Assembly: GCA_963780805.1 (NCBI GenBank)
Contig: CAWADP010000006.1
Span: 186,001-250,000, forward strand
Reading direction: 5' to 3'
DNA from: JASHVB01 sp963780805
GTDB lineage: Bacteria; Pseudomonadota; Alphaproteobacteria; Acetobacterales; Acetobacteraceae
Length of the DNA stretch: 64,000 nucleotides
Part shown: in pieces, positions 25,091-33,927 of the stretch
Position numbering within the stretch: position 1 is the first letter of the stretch
Layout of the letters: every line of letters starts with the position of its first letter
Notes under the pieces: model-generated
Databases searched by the model: none
Seen by the model: only the letters and a program-made list of their open reading frames with translations
Told to the model about the DNA's origin: nothing
Made by a program: the position numbers and the translations under genes

Positions 25091-26884
25091 ATGGCAAAAG
25101 ACAATGGTTCCGGGCAAAGGCGCCTGCGTTCCCGCCGCTGGTTCGACGAGCCTGCCGATCCGGCGATGACCGCGCTCTATCTCGAGCGCTACATGAACTA
25201 CGGCATCACGCCGGACGAACTGCGCGGCGGCAAGCCGATCATCGGCATCGCGCAGAGCGGCTCCGACCTCTCGCCCTGCAACCGGCACCATCTTGAACTT
25301 GCGTCCCGCGTCCGCGATGGCATCCGCGACGCCGGCGGCGTGCCGCTGGAATTTCCGATGCACCCGATCCAGGAGACCGGCAAGCGGCCGACCGCGGCGC
25401 TGGACCGCAACCTGGCATATCTCGGCCTGGTGGAAGTGCTGCACGGCTATCCGATCGACGGAGTTGTGTTGACCACCGGCTGCGACAAGACCACGCCCGC
25501 CTGCCTGATGGGTGCGGCGACGGTGAACATCCCCGCCATCGTGCTGTCCGGAGGGCCAATGCTGGACGGCTGGTGGCAAGGACGCTTGTCCGGTTCTGGA
25601 ACGATCATCTGGGAGGGACGCAAACTCTTCGCCGAGGGCAAGATCGGCTACGACGAATTCATGCAGATGGTGTCGTCATCGGCGCCCTCGATCGGCCACT
25701 GCAACACCATGGGCACGGCCACGTCGATGAACGCGTTGGCCGAGGCGCTGGGAATGTCGCTGCCCGGCTGCGCCGCGATCCCGGCGCCGCATCGCGAGCG
25801 CGGCTGGATGGCATACGAAACCGGCAAGCGCATCGTCGGCATGGTGCAGGAGAATCTGCGCCCCTCCGACATCATGACGAAGGCGGCGTTCGAGAATGCA
25901 GTGGTCGCGGCGGCGGCTCTGGGCGCATCATCGAACTGCCCGATCCACATGGTCGCGATCGCGCGGCACATGGGCGTGGACCATTCGTTGGACGATTGGC
26001 AGCGATTGGGTCCGGAGATTCCACTGCTGTGTGACGTGCAGCCGGCCGGCCGGTTCCTGGGGGAGAAATTCCATCGGGCGGGCGGCGTCCCTGCGGTGAT
26101 GAAGGAACTGTTGCGCGCGGGCAATCTGAACGAAATGGCAATGACCGTCACCGGAAAGACCGTGGCGGAGAACCTGCGCGACGTGCCGGACGGCGACCGC
26201 GAAGTGATCCGTTCCTATGACAAGCCGATGCTCCTTGCCGCCGGCTACATGGTGATGTCCGGCAACCTGTTCGACAGCGCCGTGATGAAGATCAGCGTCA
26301 TCGACAAGGATTTCCGGGGCCGCTTCCTGTCCAACCCGGCGCATCCGAACGTGTTCGAGGGCAAGGCGATCGTGTTCGAAGGCCCGGAGGACTACCACCA
26401 CCGCATCGAAGACCCCGACCTCGGCGTGGAAGAGCAATCGGTGCTGATCATCCGCAATTGCGGCGCGGTCGGCTATCCCGGCAGCGCCGAGGTAGTGAAC
26501 ATGCAGCCACCCGCTGCGATGTTGAAGCGCGGCATCATGGCGCTGCCGACCATGGGGGATGGGCGGCAGTCGGGCACGTCGGGTTCTCCGTCGATCCTGA
26601 ACGTGTCGCCGGAGGCGGCGGTGGGCGGCGGGTTGGCGCTGCTGCAGACCGGCGACCGCATCCGTATCGATTTGAACGCGCGCAAAGTGGACGTGCTGCT
26701 GCCCGCCGGCGAGCTTGAAGCACGGCGCCGCGCCTGGACCCCGCCCAAGCTTCAGAACATGACGCCGTGGGAGGAGATCTACCGCTCGATGGTCGGCCAG
26801 TTGGGCACGGGGGCGTGCCTGGAGCCGGCGACGCTATATCTCAACGTTATCGAGACGAGGGGTGAATCACGCAATAATCACTGA
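25091..26884 (+). CDS. IlvD/Edd-family dehydratase (sugar-acid dehydratase type)
   Basis: A 597-residue iron-sulfur dehydratase. Cluster Cys positions appear in D-L-S-P-C-N-R-H-H (about residue 60), T-G-C-D-K-T-T-P-A-C-L-M (about 130) and I-G-H-C-N-T-M-G-T-A (about 200). The length and N-terminal R-S-R-R-W-F resemble D-xylonate/L-arabinonate/galactonate dehydratases more than IlvD. It would convert an aldonic acid to its 2-keto-3-deoxy derivative. ATG 25091 is chosen because GGAGGAT (25078-25084) sits six bases upstream; ATG 25076 is possible. Confidence 0.9.
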   Translation: MAKDNGSGQRRLRSRRWFDEPADPAMTALYLERYMNYGITPDELRGGKPIIGIAQSGSDLSPCNRHHLELASRVRDGIRDAGGVPLEFPMHPIQETGKRPTAALDRNLAYLGLVEVLHGYPIDGVVLTTGCDKTTPACLMGAATVNIPAIVLSGGPMLDGWWQGRLSGSGTIIWEGRKLFAEGKIGYDEFMQMVSSSAPSIGHCNTMGTATSMNALAEALGMSLPGCAAIPAPHRERGWMAYETGKRIVGMVQENLRPSDIMTKAAFENAVVAAAALGASSNCPIHMVAIARHMGVDHSLDDWQRLGPEIPLLCDVQPAGRFLGEKFHRAGGVPAVMKELLRAGNLNEMAMTVTGKTVAENLRDVPDGDREVIRSYDKPMLLAAGYMVMSGNLFDSAVMKISVIDKDFRGRFLSNPAHPNVFEGKAIVFEGPEDYHHRIEDPDLGVEEQSVLIIRNCGAVGYPGSAEVVNMQPPAAMLKRGIMALPTMGDGRQSGTSGSPSILNVSPEAAVGGGLALLQTGDRIRIDLNARKVDVLLPAGELEARRRAWTPPKLQNMTPWEEIYRSMVGQLGTGACLEPATLYLNVIETRGESRNNH

Positions 26885-27029
26885 ACGCGAATCGCCCGCC
26901 GCGTGCATGATCGGACATCGGGAAGCAGGCGGCTTGCGAGATTGGCAAGACCGCTCCTATTCCTGCCTGGACAGTCCATGCACGGGGCGGCCAGGTCCGA
27001 TTCTCGTGCCCAATCTGGTGGAGTCGACA

Positions 27030-27170
27030 ATGTCTCAACTGATTCTGCGAACCATGGTGGCGACGGGCATCTTGCTCGGCGCGGCGACGGCGAGCTTTGC
27101 GGCACCGGTGCCGCTTCCGCTTGCGCTGAACGCGGCGTCACAGGCCGGCAACGTACAGACGGTGTACTGA
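27030..27170 (+). CDS. Small secreted protein, possibly truncated by a frameshift
   Basis: 46 residues: a signal peptide (SQLILRTMVATGILLGAATA, cleavage near S-F-A-A) plus about 20 mature residues ending N-V-Q-T-V-Y. Immediately downstream in the +1 frame, 27172-27240 encodes a His/Tyr/Trp-rich tail. Removing one base near 27168 would fuse the two as Q-T-V-Y-D-M-Y-N-H-H, giving a 68-residue exported protein. Small exported proteins with aromatic/His-rich tails are common in this bacterial group. The function is unknown. Confidence 0.5.
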   Translation: MSQLILRTMVATGILLGAATASFAAPVPLPLALNAASQAGNVQTVY

Positions 27171-27171
27171 C

Positions 27172-27240
27172 ATGTACAACCACCATCGGTACTATCACCG
27201 GCACTGGGACGTGGTGCACAAGCGGTGGCACTACTACTGA
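27172..27240 (+). CDS. 22-residue His/Tyr/Trp-rich peptide or displaced C-terminus
   Basis: Reads M-Y-N-H-H-R-Y-Y-H-R-H-W-D-V-V-H-K-R-W-H-Y-Y then TGA: six His, five Tyr and two Trp in 22 residues. It has no ribosome-binding site of its own and begins two bases after the preceding stop, which favours its being the C-terminus of the secreted protein at 27030 after a one-base insertion. The composition suggests metal or surface binding. Confidence 0.35.
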   Translation: MYNHHRYYHRHWDVVHKRWHYY

Positions 27241-27334
27241 CGGACGCCGCGCGAACTCGCGATTCGTAACGAACCCGGCGCCGCGCTCGTGTTCGCGGCG
27301 CCGGGGGCGCGCGGATGTTGAGGAGGATACGGCG

Positions 27335-28423
27335 ATGCGTCTTGCCATCTGGTCCACTACGTCCCCGCGCGAGAACTCAACCCACGCGGAGATGTTCCGT
27401 CGCCAGCTTGAAGAGGTAGAGCTGGCGGAGCGAATCGGCATCGACCAGATCTGGTTCTTTGAACACCACCTGATCCCGACGGCGCCGGCGCCCTCACCCA
27501 ACCTGCTTATTGCCGCCGCGGCACGAACCACCAGCCGAATCCGTTTCGCGAGCATGGTCAACATCCTGCCCTTCCGTCATCCGCTGCTGGTGGCGGAGGA
27601 AGCGGCGATGCTCGACAACCTGACCAACGGGCGGCTCGACATGGGGCTTGGCCGCGGCCTGCGTCCGCCGGAGTTCACCGCCTTCGGCATCGATCAGCAG
27701 CAGTCGCGCGAGATGTTCCTGGAGTCGTTCGACATCATCCGCCGCGTCTGGGCCGACGAGATCTTCACGTATCGCGGCAAGTACTGGACGGTGGACAAGA
27801 ACGGACCGCTGTCGCCGCCGCTGGTGCAGCGACCGCATCCGCCGTTCCTGGTCAGCGCACAGAGTGAGGAATCGCTGCGCTGGGCGGCGCGGCATGATAT
27901 TCCATTCGCGCAGATCGATTCGATGGTGGCGCAGGCGCGGCGGGACCAGGCGCTGTACCGCGAGATGCAGGCGGCGCACGGTCATGCACCGGTGCCACGA
28001 CTATATCTGATGCGCGAAATCTACGTATCCGACAGTGACGCGCGCGCCCGTGCCGAGGCGCAGCCCTACCTGCAGCAGTATTGGCAGCTTTGGAACCGCT
28101 ACACGCAGTTCACTCGTGGCGGCAGGCTTCCCGACAGCTACGATTTCTGGCGGCGCCAGGCACCGATGCTGCACGCGATGAGTTTCGATGAGATTGCCGC
28201 CAACGACATGGTGATCCTCGGGGGACCGGAGACGGTGGCGGAGACCATCCTTCGTCTGGCGGGTCAACTCGACCTCATGGGGCTGGCGCTGGTCTTCAAG
28301 CTGGGTGCCATGCCGTACGACATGGTGGAGCGATCGATGCGGGCGTTCGGCGAGGCGGTGATGCCGAAGCTCCGCCCGATCCTTGATCGTCGTGCCGCCG
28401 CAGCCAGCGCGGTGGCGGCGTAG
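27335..28423 (+). CDS. LLM-class flavin-dependent oxidoreductase (luciferase-like monooxygenase)
   Basis: A 362-residue TIM-barrel flavin-dependent monooxygenase. Typical features are W-F-F-E-H-H-L (about residues 40-46), the R-I-R-F-A-S-M-V-N-I-L-P strand, H-P-L-L-V-A-E-E-A-A-M-L-D-N-L-T-N-G-R-L-D-M-G-L-G-R-G (about 84-112) and P-F-L-V-S-A-Q-S-E-E-S. It probably uses FMNH2 from a separate reductase to oxidise a small organic substrate. ATG 27335 has AGGAGG eight bases upstream. It is convergent with the leuD-like gene across the triple hairpin. Confidence 0.88.
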   Translation: MRLAIWSTTSPRENSTHAEMFRRQLEEVELAERIGIDQIWFFEHHLIPTAPAPSPNLLIAAAARTTSRIRFASMVNILPFRHPLLVAEEAAMLDNLTNGRLDMGLGRGLRPPEFTAFGIDQQQSREMFLESFDIIRRVWADEIFTYRGKYWTVDKNGPLSPPLVQRPHPPFLVSAQSEESLRWAARHDIPFAQIDSMVAQARRDQALYREMQAAHGHAPVPRLYLMREIYVSDSDARARAEAQPYLQQYWQLWNRYTQFTRGGRLPDSYDFWRRQAPMLHAMSFDEIAANDMVILGGPETVAETILRLAGQLDLMGLALVFKLGAMPYDMVERSMRAFGEAVMPKLRPILDRRAAAASAVAA

Positions 28424-28424
28424 C

Positions 28425-28502
28425 CTGGCCGCGTTTCACGCGGGGGCGTAGACGGGCCGCGTTTCGCGCGGCGGGGTAGACTGGCCGCGTTTCAAGCGGC
28501 GG
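28425..28502. terminator. Three tandem ~28-bp hairpin repeats between convergent genes
   Basis: Units at 28425-28452, 28453-28480 and from 28481. Each contains a perfect inverted repeat: ccgcg-tttca-cgcgg, gccgcg-tttcg-cgcggc and gccgc-gtttcaa-gcggc. The array sits between the stops of two converging genes (28423 and 28492), so it can fold from either strand and may act as a bidirectional terminator. No T-runs follow. Confidence 0.6.
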
Positions 28503-29019
28503 CGTGCGCCTTGCGTGGAGCAATCAGGCCCTGCGCTTCCAGCACCGGCAGGATGCCGCCGCTGAGCATCATCTCCAGCAGCATCTTCGGCACCGGCGTC
28601 ACCGCCAGCGTCTGGCTGGTGCGGCGATTGGTCGCGGTCCAATCGTCGATCGACAGTTCAGCGGTGTCGCCCTCCTCGAACGCCTGCGCCACGCCCGGGC
28701 ATTCAAACGCACGGAAGCCGTGGTTGACGCAGTTACGAAAGAACAGGCCGTTGATCGTTTCGGCGAGCAGGAAGCCGACGCCGCAGTTGCGGAGAGAGCG
28801 CGCAGCGGGGCGGGAGGAACCCATGCCATAGTTGAAGCCCCCGACGATGACGTCGCCGCGTCGCATCTCCCGCAGGAACTCTGGGCGATTGCTGATGAAC
28901 ACGGCCTTTGCCTGATCTTCCTCGCTGCGCACCAGATAGGGGCCGGGCAGCATAAGGTCGGTGTTGATATTGTCGCCGAACTTCCAAGCCCGTCCGGCCA
29001 GCATGTTGCCACTGCTCAT
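28492..29019 (-). CDS. LeuD-like hydro-lyase small subunit
   Basis: 175 residues of the aconitase swivelling domain: W-K-F-G-D-N-I-N-T-D (about residues 11-20), then G-F-N-Y-G-M-G-S-S-R-P-A-A, the G-x-N-x-G-x-G-S-S-R motif that positions substrate. G-F-L-L-A-E-T-I-N-G-L-F-F-R-N is also conserved. It pairs with the large subunit encoded just upstream; the genes overlap by four bases (ATGA). Specificity may be 3-isopropylmalate or another (alkyl)malate such as 2,3-dimethylmalate. No leuA or leuB is nearby, which favours a catabolic role. Confidence 0.85.
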   Translation of the reverse strand: MSSGNMLAGRAWKFGDNINTDLMLPGPYLVRSEEDQAKAVFISNRPEFLREMRRGDVIVGGFNYGMGSSRPAARSLRNCGVGFLLAETINGLFFRNCVNHGFRAFECPGVAQAFEEGDTAELSIDDWTATNRRTSQTLAVTPVPKMLLEMMLSGGILPVLEAQGLIAPRKAHAAA

Positions 29020-30281
29020 GCCGCGTCTCCCCGGAAGAATTCGCCCGGATGGGCGATGGCGCCAGCCAGCGCCGAGGCCGCCACAGTCGCCGGCGACGCC
29101 ATGAAGATGCGCGCCGAGGGATCGCCCATGCGTCCCTTGAAGTTGCGCGTGCTGGCGGTGATGCAGACTTCGCCCGGCCCCAGCGTGCCCATGTGCCCGC
29201 CCCAGCACGCGCCGCAGGTTGCCGGTGTGACGACGGCACCGGCATCCAGCAATGCATCGACGTAACCGGCCTTCAGAGCCGCGCGATAGATTGCTTGCGT
29301 GCCGGGCGTGACGATCAGCCGAGTGCCACGCGCCACCTTGCGGCCGGCAACCACCTTCGCCGCCACCGCCAGATCGTCGAGCGTGCCATTGGCGCATGAC
29401 CCGATAAACGCCTGATCGATTTTTTCGCCTGCAACTTCGCTGATCCTGACAGAGTTGTTCACGACCGCGTCCGGCAGCGCCACCAGCGGTTCCAGGCTGC
29501 CCAGGTCGATGCTGCGGCGCTCACGATACACGGCGTCCGGATCGGGCGGCGCTGGCTCGAACGGCTGCGAATTGCGTTCCCGAACGTATTCCATCAGCGC
29601 ATCATCGGGTTCGAAGATGACGAATTCGGCGGACAGTTCGGCGCCCATGGCCGCCAACGTGCGCCGCCCGTTCATGCTGAGCGACGACATGCCGGGGCCG
29701 CCATATTCGACGTTCTGGTTGACGTGCGCGCCGTAGGTGCCGGCGATGGTGAGGAAGATGTCCTTCGCGGACACGCCCTGCGGCAGCTTCCCGGTGAAGT
29801 CGTAGCGGATCGTTTCGCCGACGCGGAACCACGCCTTGCCGGTGGTGACCGCATACAGCATGTCCGGACCGCCCACGCCGCGCGCGGCGCAGTTGAACGC
29901 ACCGGCGGCGCAGGTGTGGGAATCGCCGTTTGCCAGCACGGTGCCCGGAACCGCATAGGCGCGGTCGGCTACCACGGCATGGCAGATGCCTTGCTCCGGC
30001 CCGACATCGTGCAGGCGCTCGATGCCGAATTTCGCCGCGAAGGCGCGACCGGTGCGATGCGCGTCGGCTGCCTCCACCGTCGGCGCGGGCACGAGATGGT
30101 CGAATACGATCACGACCTTGCTGGGAGCATCTACTTTCAGGATCTCGCGCCAGCTTTCCGGGAGGAATGTCATGTCCATCAGCACGGCGGTTTCAACATC
30201 CACCACCGCTACGTCGCCCGGTTTGACCGTGCTGCCGCCGCTGGCGCGGGCGAGGATCTTCTCGGTCATCGTCATGCCCAT
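29016..30281 (-). CDS. LeuC/homoaconitase-like hydro-lyase large subunit
   Basis: 421 residues of the aconitase large-subunit family. The 4Fe-4S ligands are visible in I-G-S-C-A-N-G (about residue 297) and A-T-C-G-A-C-W-G-G-H (about 355-364). A-N-G-D-S-H-T-C-A-A-G-A holds the conserved Asp-Ser-His-Thr (about 114-125). It has the shorter, two-subunit architecture with the separate LeuD-like partner. GGAGG lies ten bases upstream of ATG 30281. It probably interconverts a hydroxy-dicarboxylate pair; the substrate is undetermined. Confidence 0.86.
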   Translation of the reverse strand: MGMTMTEKILARASGGSTVKPGDVAVVDVETAVLMDMTFLPESWREILKVDAPSKVVIVFDHLVPAPTVEAADAHRTGRAFAAKFGIERLHDVGPEQGICHAVVADRAYAVPGTVLANGDSHTCAAGAFNCAARGVGGPDMLYAVTTGKAWFRVGETIRYDFTGKLPQGVSAKDIFLTIAGTYGAHVNQNVEYGGPGMSSLSMNGRRTLAAMGAELSAEFVIFEPDDALMEYVRERNSQPFEPAPPDPDAVYRERRSIDLGSLEPLVALPDAVVNNSVRISEVAGEKIDQAFIGSCANGTLDDLAVAAKVVAGRKVARGTRLIVTPGTQAIYRAALKAGYVDALLDAGAVVTPATCGACWGGHMGTLGPGEVCITASTRNFKGRMGDPSARIFMASPATVAASALAGAIAHPGEFFRGDAA

Positions 30282-30445
30282 CGCGGCCGTTCCTCCACTG
30301 TTCTACTGCTGTTCTATGGCGGCCAGCATGATACCGAACGGACGGGACGGCAATGCGGCGGCTGGCGGATTGCGTGCGGCTCGGGTTCGACCGATCATGG
30401 GTACGCCGCCGTCCGGGCGGCGCGTTGCCTGCGGGGAGATCGGCC

Positions 30446-31006
30446 ATGGACGCAATGGAACTGCTGCTGTCGCGCGAATCGGCATTGAAGCTGGAGCCGC
30501 CGGGGCCGGACCGCGCGGCATTGGATGCAATCTTTCAAAGCGCTGTGCGCGCACCGGACCATGGGCGCATGCGGCCGTGGCGGTTCGTGGTGATTCCCGA
30601 GGACAAGCGTGCGGCGTTCGGCGACCTGATGGCCGACTGCATGCGCCGGCGCGAACCCGCGGCTAGCGCGGAAATGCTGCTGCGCGAGCGCGACAAGGCG
30701 ATGCGTGCGCCGATCATCGTGGTGGCCGCTGCACATGTGGAGAAGGGGCATAAAATTCCGGAAGTGGAGCAAATGGCGGCCGCCGCGGCGGCGGCGCAAA
30801 ACATCATGCTGGCGGCGAACGCGCAGGGTTATGGCGCGATGTGGAAGACAGGCGCGCCGGCCTATGACGCAACGGTCAAACGTGCGTTGGGGCTGGCGGC
30901 GGACGACGACATCGTGGGGTTCATCTACCTCGGACGGCAGGTCGGCGGCGGCATCCAGGCACCGCGGCCTCAAGCGGGGGAATTTGTTTCGGTGTGGCAG
31001 GGGTAA
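30446..31006 (+). CDS. Nitroreductase family protein, YdjA-like
   Basis: A 186-residue FMN-dependent nitroreductase-fold protein: the N-terminal S-A-V-R-A-P-D-H-G-R-M-R-P-W-R-F (about residues 31-46) is the R-x-S-x-R/A-P-D-H-G-x-x-x-P-W-R-F FMN motif of the YdjA branch. A-A-A-A-A-Q-N-I-M-L-A-A and G-F-I-Y-L-G-R follow. The short length fits YdjA. GGGGAG lies seven bases before ATG 30446. It is divergent from the LeuC-like gene. Substrate is unknown. Confidence 0.85.
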   Translation: MDAMELLLSRESALKLEPPGPDRAALDAIFQSAVRAPDHGRMRPWRFVVIPEDKRAAFGDLMADCMRRREPAASAEMLLRERDKAMRAPIIVVAAAHVEKGHKIPEVEQMAAAAAAAQNIMLAANAQGYGAMWKTGAPAYDATVKRALGLAADDDIVGFIYLGRQVGGGIQAPRPQAGEFVSVWQG

Positions 31007-31029
31007 AGCGACGACACCGCTAACGGAAC

Positions 31030-31113
31030 CGTAGAGCGAATACGCGCAACGTAATCCGCCCTACGGTTCTATCGTCGGTCCATCACGGGATCGATGGCCG
31101 GGACAAGCCCGGC
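31030..31113. repeat. Two palindromic intergenic repeats
   Basis: At 31030-31067 there is an imperfect hairpin with arms ccgtag/ctacgg around gcgcaacg, of the type widely dispersed in proteobacterial intergenic DNA. At 31095-31113 there is a perfect ggccggg-acaag-cccggcc palindrome. Both lie between the convergent nitroreductase and hydroxyacid dehydrogenase genes and could terminate either transcript. Confidence 0.55.
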
Positions 31114-31126
31114 CGGGAGCGTTACG

Positions 31127-32174
31127 TCAGCTGTTCGGGCCGCGCTCCATCGAGATCGGCTGCCAGCGGCGCAGCTTGGTATGGCGCAGCACCTCGGGAT
31201 TGACGCAGCTCATCGGCCAACGGCCTTCCAGGACCAGCGCCAGTTCGCGGCCCACATGCCGCTTGCGCGCCGGATCGAAGCGCGCGGAGGCCGACGCCGT
31301 GTGCGCACTCAGGATCACGTTGTCCATCTTGAGCAGTGGATTGTTGTTGCCGGGCGGCTCCGTCTCCAGCACGTCGAGGCCGGCGTAGGCGATCCATTTC
31401 TCGTCCAGCGCCTTGATCAGTGCCAGTTCCTGCACCGTCGGGCCGCGGCCGGTGTTGATGAAGATCGCCGTCTTCTTCATCAGCCGGAAGTGCTTTTCGC
31501 CCAGCATGCCTTCGACTTCCGGCCGCGCCGGCGCGTGCATGGAGACGATGTCCGACTGAGACAGCACTTCCTCCAGCGTGGAGGGAATGACGCCATGCTC
31601 CACCATGACCAGTTCCTCGATGAACGGGTCATAGGCGATGATGCGCAGTCCGAACGGCTTGGCCCGCTTCGCGACCGCGCGCGCCACGTGGCCGAAGGAG
31701 ACCAGTCCCAGCGTCTGCCCCATCAGCCGCGGGATTTGCAGCAGCGCCGGCCGACCTTCGCGCCACTTCCCCTCACGCACCATCCGATCCTGCTCGATCG
31801 CGCGGCGGAACGTTGACAGCAGCAGCATCATCGCGTGGTCGGCGACTTCCTCGATGAAGGTATCGGGGCAGTTGGTCACCGGGATGCCGCGCTCGGTGCA
31901 CTGCTTTTACATCGACGCTGTCGACGCCGACGCTACCCAGCACGATCGCGCGCACGCGGGAGGGCAGGCCATCGACGATCTTCTTGGTGAAGCGAATGCC
32001 CTTGGCGTAGATCGCATCCGCGTCCTGGCAGAACTTGATGAAGCCATCCTCGTCGGTGGGGCCTTCGACGATTTCAGCGTCAATGCCGTCGAGCGGTTCC
32101 ATCTCGAGGTCGTAGCCGCCGCCGGCGACGGTGAAGCTGGCGCCCTTCGGCGTGGCGATCTTGAACTTGGCCAA
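31127..32174 (-). pseudogene. D-2-hydroxyacid dehydrogenase, frameshifted
   Basis: The N-terminal part (MAKFKIATPKGASFTVAGG to G-S-V-G-V-D-S-V-D-V-K) and the remainder (Q-C-T-E-R-G-I-P-V-T-N, then L-V-S-F-G-H-V-A-R-A-V-A in the Rossmann fold, F-I-N-T-G-R-G-P-T-V and H-T-A-S-A-S) are in different frames. One extra base in tttt at 31905-31908 explains the shift. The joined protein of about 348 residues is a typical NAD(P)-dependent D-isomer-specific 2-hydroxyacid dehydrogenase. In its lineage the C-terminal dehydrogenase motifs look intact. It sits 147 bp downstream of an enolase-superfamily gene. Confidence 0.82.
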
Positions 32175-32200
32175 TGTCGGTCTCCTTCGCTTTTTCCAGT

Positions 32201-32304
32201 CCCCCTCCTCTTGAGGGAAGGGGTCGGGGGGAGGGGTGCGTGCCTACGACTTCCGTCGCCGGTACGCAGCCCTCCCTCCAACCCGCTCCCTCAAGAGGAG
32301 GGGG
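32201..32304. repeat. Palindromic element (ccctcctcttgaggga family)
   Basis: Perfect 18-bp arms at 32201-32218 and 32287-32304 enclose a ggggaggggtgcgtgc segment. The same family occurs at 35838-35893 and 62877-62999. It lies between the enolase-superfamily gene and the hydroxyacid dehydrogenase gene and could separate their transcripts. Confidence 0.75.
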
Positions 32305-32321
32305 TGTCTCGCTCGTCGTCG

Positions 32322-33494
32322 TTACTTCGGCGGCCGCGCACGTACCGCCTTTTCATTCACGTCGATGCCCCAGCCGGGGCCGCGCGGCAAGACGAACTCG
32401 CCGTTCGCGATCGTCGGTACCGTCAGGTAGAACTCGTCGCGCCACGGAGCGGAATCGATATCGATTTCCATCACCCGGAAATTCGGCGCCAGGGCGCTGA
32501 ACGTGGCACTGATCGCGCTGCACAGGTGGCCGTAGAAATTGTGTGGCGCGACGTTGATCTCGTACACATCCGCCATCGACGCGATCTTCAGCGATTCGTT
32601 CAGCCCGTTCCATATCACGTCCACGATCGCGACATCGGTCGCGTAGTGATCGAAGAACGGCTTGAACTCGCGGCGGCCGTGCAGCGTTTCGCAGGATGCG
32701 ATCGGGCAGTGCGCGCCGCGCTTGATCTCGGCCAGAGCGGGCGCGTCGTGCGTGTCGATTTCAAGCCAGGTCAGGTTCGCCGGCGCGACAGCTTCGGCGA
32801 TGCGCTTGAAGCCCTCGGTCTTGAAGTTGAAGTTGATGTCGAGATGGATGCCCATTTCAGGGCCGACCGCCTCACGGATCGCCATCAGTTGCTGCGTCAC
32901 ACCGCGGGTCAGGCGATTGTCCCAGTTCAGCTCGGGCCATCCCGGCGTGCGCCCGAAGCCCGGCACGTAGGAAGTCAGCTTGCCGTCCATCATCGGCAGG
33001 ATGTTGGTCTTCAGCGCACGGAATCCACGTTCCTTCACTTCCAGCGCGTGGCGAGCCAGATCGTCGTAGCTGCTCAGGGTCGGGACACCCATGAGCGCCG
33101 CGCTGCGGGTGCGGTAGGTGCCGAAATGCGACCAATAGACCGGGATGCGCTCGCGGATCGGGCCGCCGAACAGGGCGTAGACGGGAACGCCGTAAGCTTT
33201 CGCGGTGACGTCGAGCAAGGCGTTCTCGATCGCCGCGATGGCCTGCTGGTTCAGGCCGCCGCGCGACTGGCGGGTGAGCACGTGCAGGTGCTGCGTCACT
33301 TGTTCATACATGCGCGGATCGCGGCCGATCAGGATCGGCGAAAGGCCGCGGATCACGTCGGACAGGCCGACCGAGCCGAAGCTCTCGTTGAATTCGGACC
33401 AGCCAATGATGCCGTCGTCGGTAGTGACCTTCAGGAAGGAGAAGATGCGCCAGCCGGCGTCGGCCTGGAATGTCTCGACACGTTCGATCTTCAT
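32322..33494 (-). CDS. Enolase-superfamily (MR/MLE) enzyme
   Basis: A 390-residue enzyme. N-terminal capping domain (M-K-I-E-R-V-E-T-F, then F-L-K-V-T-T-D-D-G-I-I-G-W-S-E), then the (beta/alpha)7-beta barrel: A-L-K-T-N-I-L, metal ligands in H-L-D-I-N-F-N-F (Asp), T-W-L-E-I-D (Glu) and A-S-C-E-T-L-H-G (Glu), and a C-terminal N-V-A-P-H-N-F-Y-G-H with the likely catalytic His. The family abstracts a proton alpha to a carboxylate. Related to the enzyme at 47246 across the whole length. GGAGG just upstream supports ATG 33494. Probably acts on a sugar acid. Confidence 0.88.
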   Translation of the reverse strand: MKIERVETFQADAGWRIFSFLKVTTDDGIIGWSEFNESFGSVGLSDVIRGLSPILIGRDPRMYEQVTQHLHVLTRQSRGGLNQQAIAAIENALLDVTAKAYGVPVYALFGGPIRERIPVYWSHFGTYRTRSAALMGVPTLSSYDDLARHALEVKERGFRALKTNILPMMDGKLTSYVPGFGRTPGWPELNWDNRLTRGVTQQLMAIREAVGPEMGIHLDINFNFKTEGFKRIAEAVAPANLTWLEIDTHDAPALAEIKRGAHCPIASCETLHGRREFKPFFDHYATDVAIVDVIWNGLNESLKIASMADVYEINVAPHNFYGHLCSAISATFSALAPNFRVMEIDIDSAPWRDEFYLTVPTIANGEFVLPRGPGWGIDVNEKAVRARPPK

Positions 33495-33525
33495 GTTCCC
33501 TCCGACAGTCGGTGGTACGCGGCTT

Positions 33526-33865
33526 TCAAGCACGATGGTGGCAGGGCGGCAAGTCGCTCAGCGCCTCGGGCGGCGTGTTTGGTGGAAAGCGCAGGGCAGT
33601 CCGCAGGAGCTGCGACGGCGGAATGCGCTTCGCTTTTCCACCCTGCTCCTTGACTGCTCCGGTCATGGACGACACGTAGTACTCGACGAAGAACGAATGG
33701 ATCAGCGCCACCGGCACCGACCCGAGCAGCGAACCGGCCATCAGCGATCCCCATTGGTAGACGTCGCCCGTGACCAGTTCGGTCAGGATCGCCACCGGTA
33801 CCGTTTTCTTGTGGGTGGATTGGATGAAGGCTAGCGCACAGATAAATTCATTCCAGGACGGCGAT
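33526..33865 (-). pseudogene. ABC sugar-type permease, C-terminal remnant
   Basis: Only the last 60-70 residues of a MalG-type permease survive: W-N-E-F-I-C-A-L-A-F-I-Q-S, T-V-P-V-A-I-L-T-E-L, G-S-L-M-A-G-S-L-L-G-S-V-P-V-A and F-F-V-E-Y-Y-V-S-S-M-T-G-A-V-K-E, followed by an unrelated tail to the next stop. Upstream sequence turns directly into a ggccgggtcaagcccggcc palindrome, so the 5' part is deleted, not frameshifted. The rest of the transporter is absent. Confidence 0.75.
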
Positions 33866-33927
33866 GGCCGGGTCAAGCCCGGCCATGACCGGCGACGGGT
33901 GGCGGGCATTCCCCCGCCACAATCAAA

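Noticed and set aside
28436..28642. Short open frames spanning the triple hairpin
   Set aside because: They consist of the translated repeat and antisense leuD sequence, with no start signal.
28492..30281. Calling the hydro-lyase pair leuC/leuD of leucine biosynthesis
   Set aside because: No leuA or leuB is nearby and the surrounding genes are catabolic; the substrate cannot be told from sequence, so no gene symbol is given.
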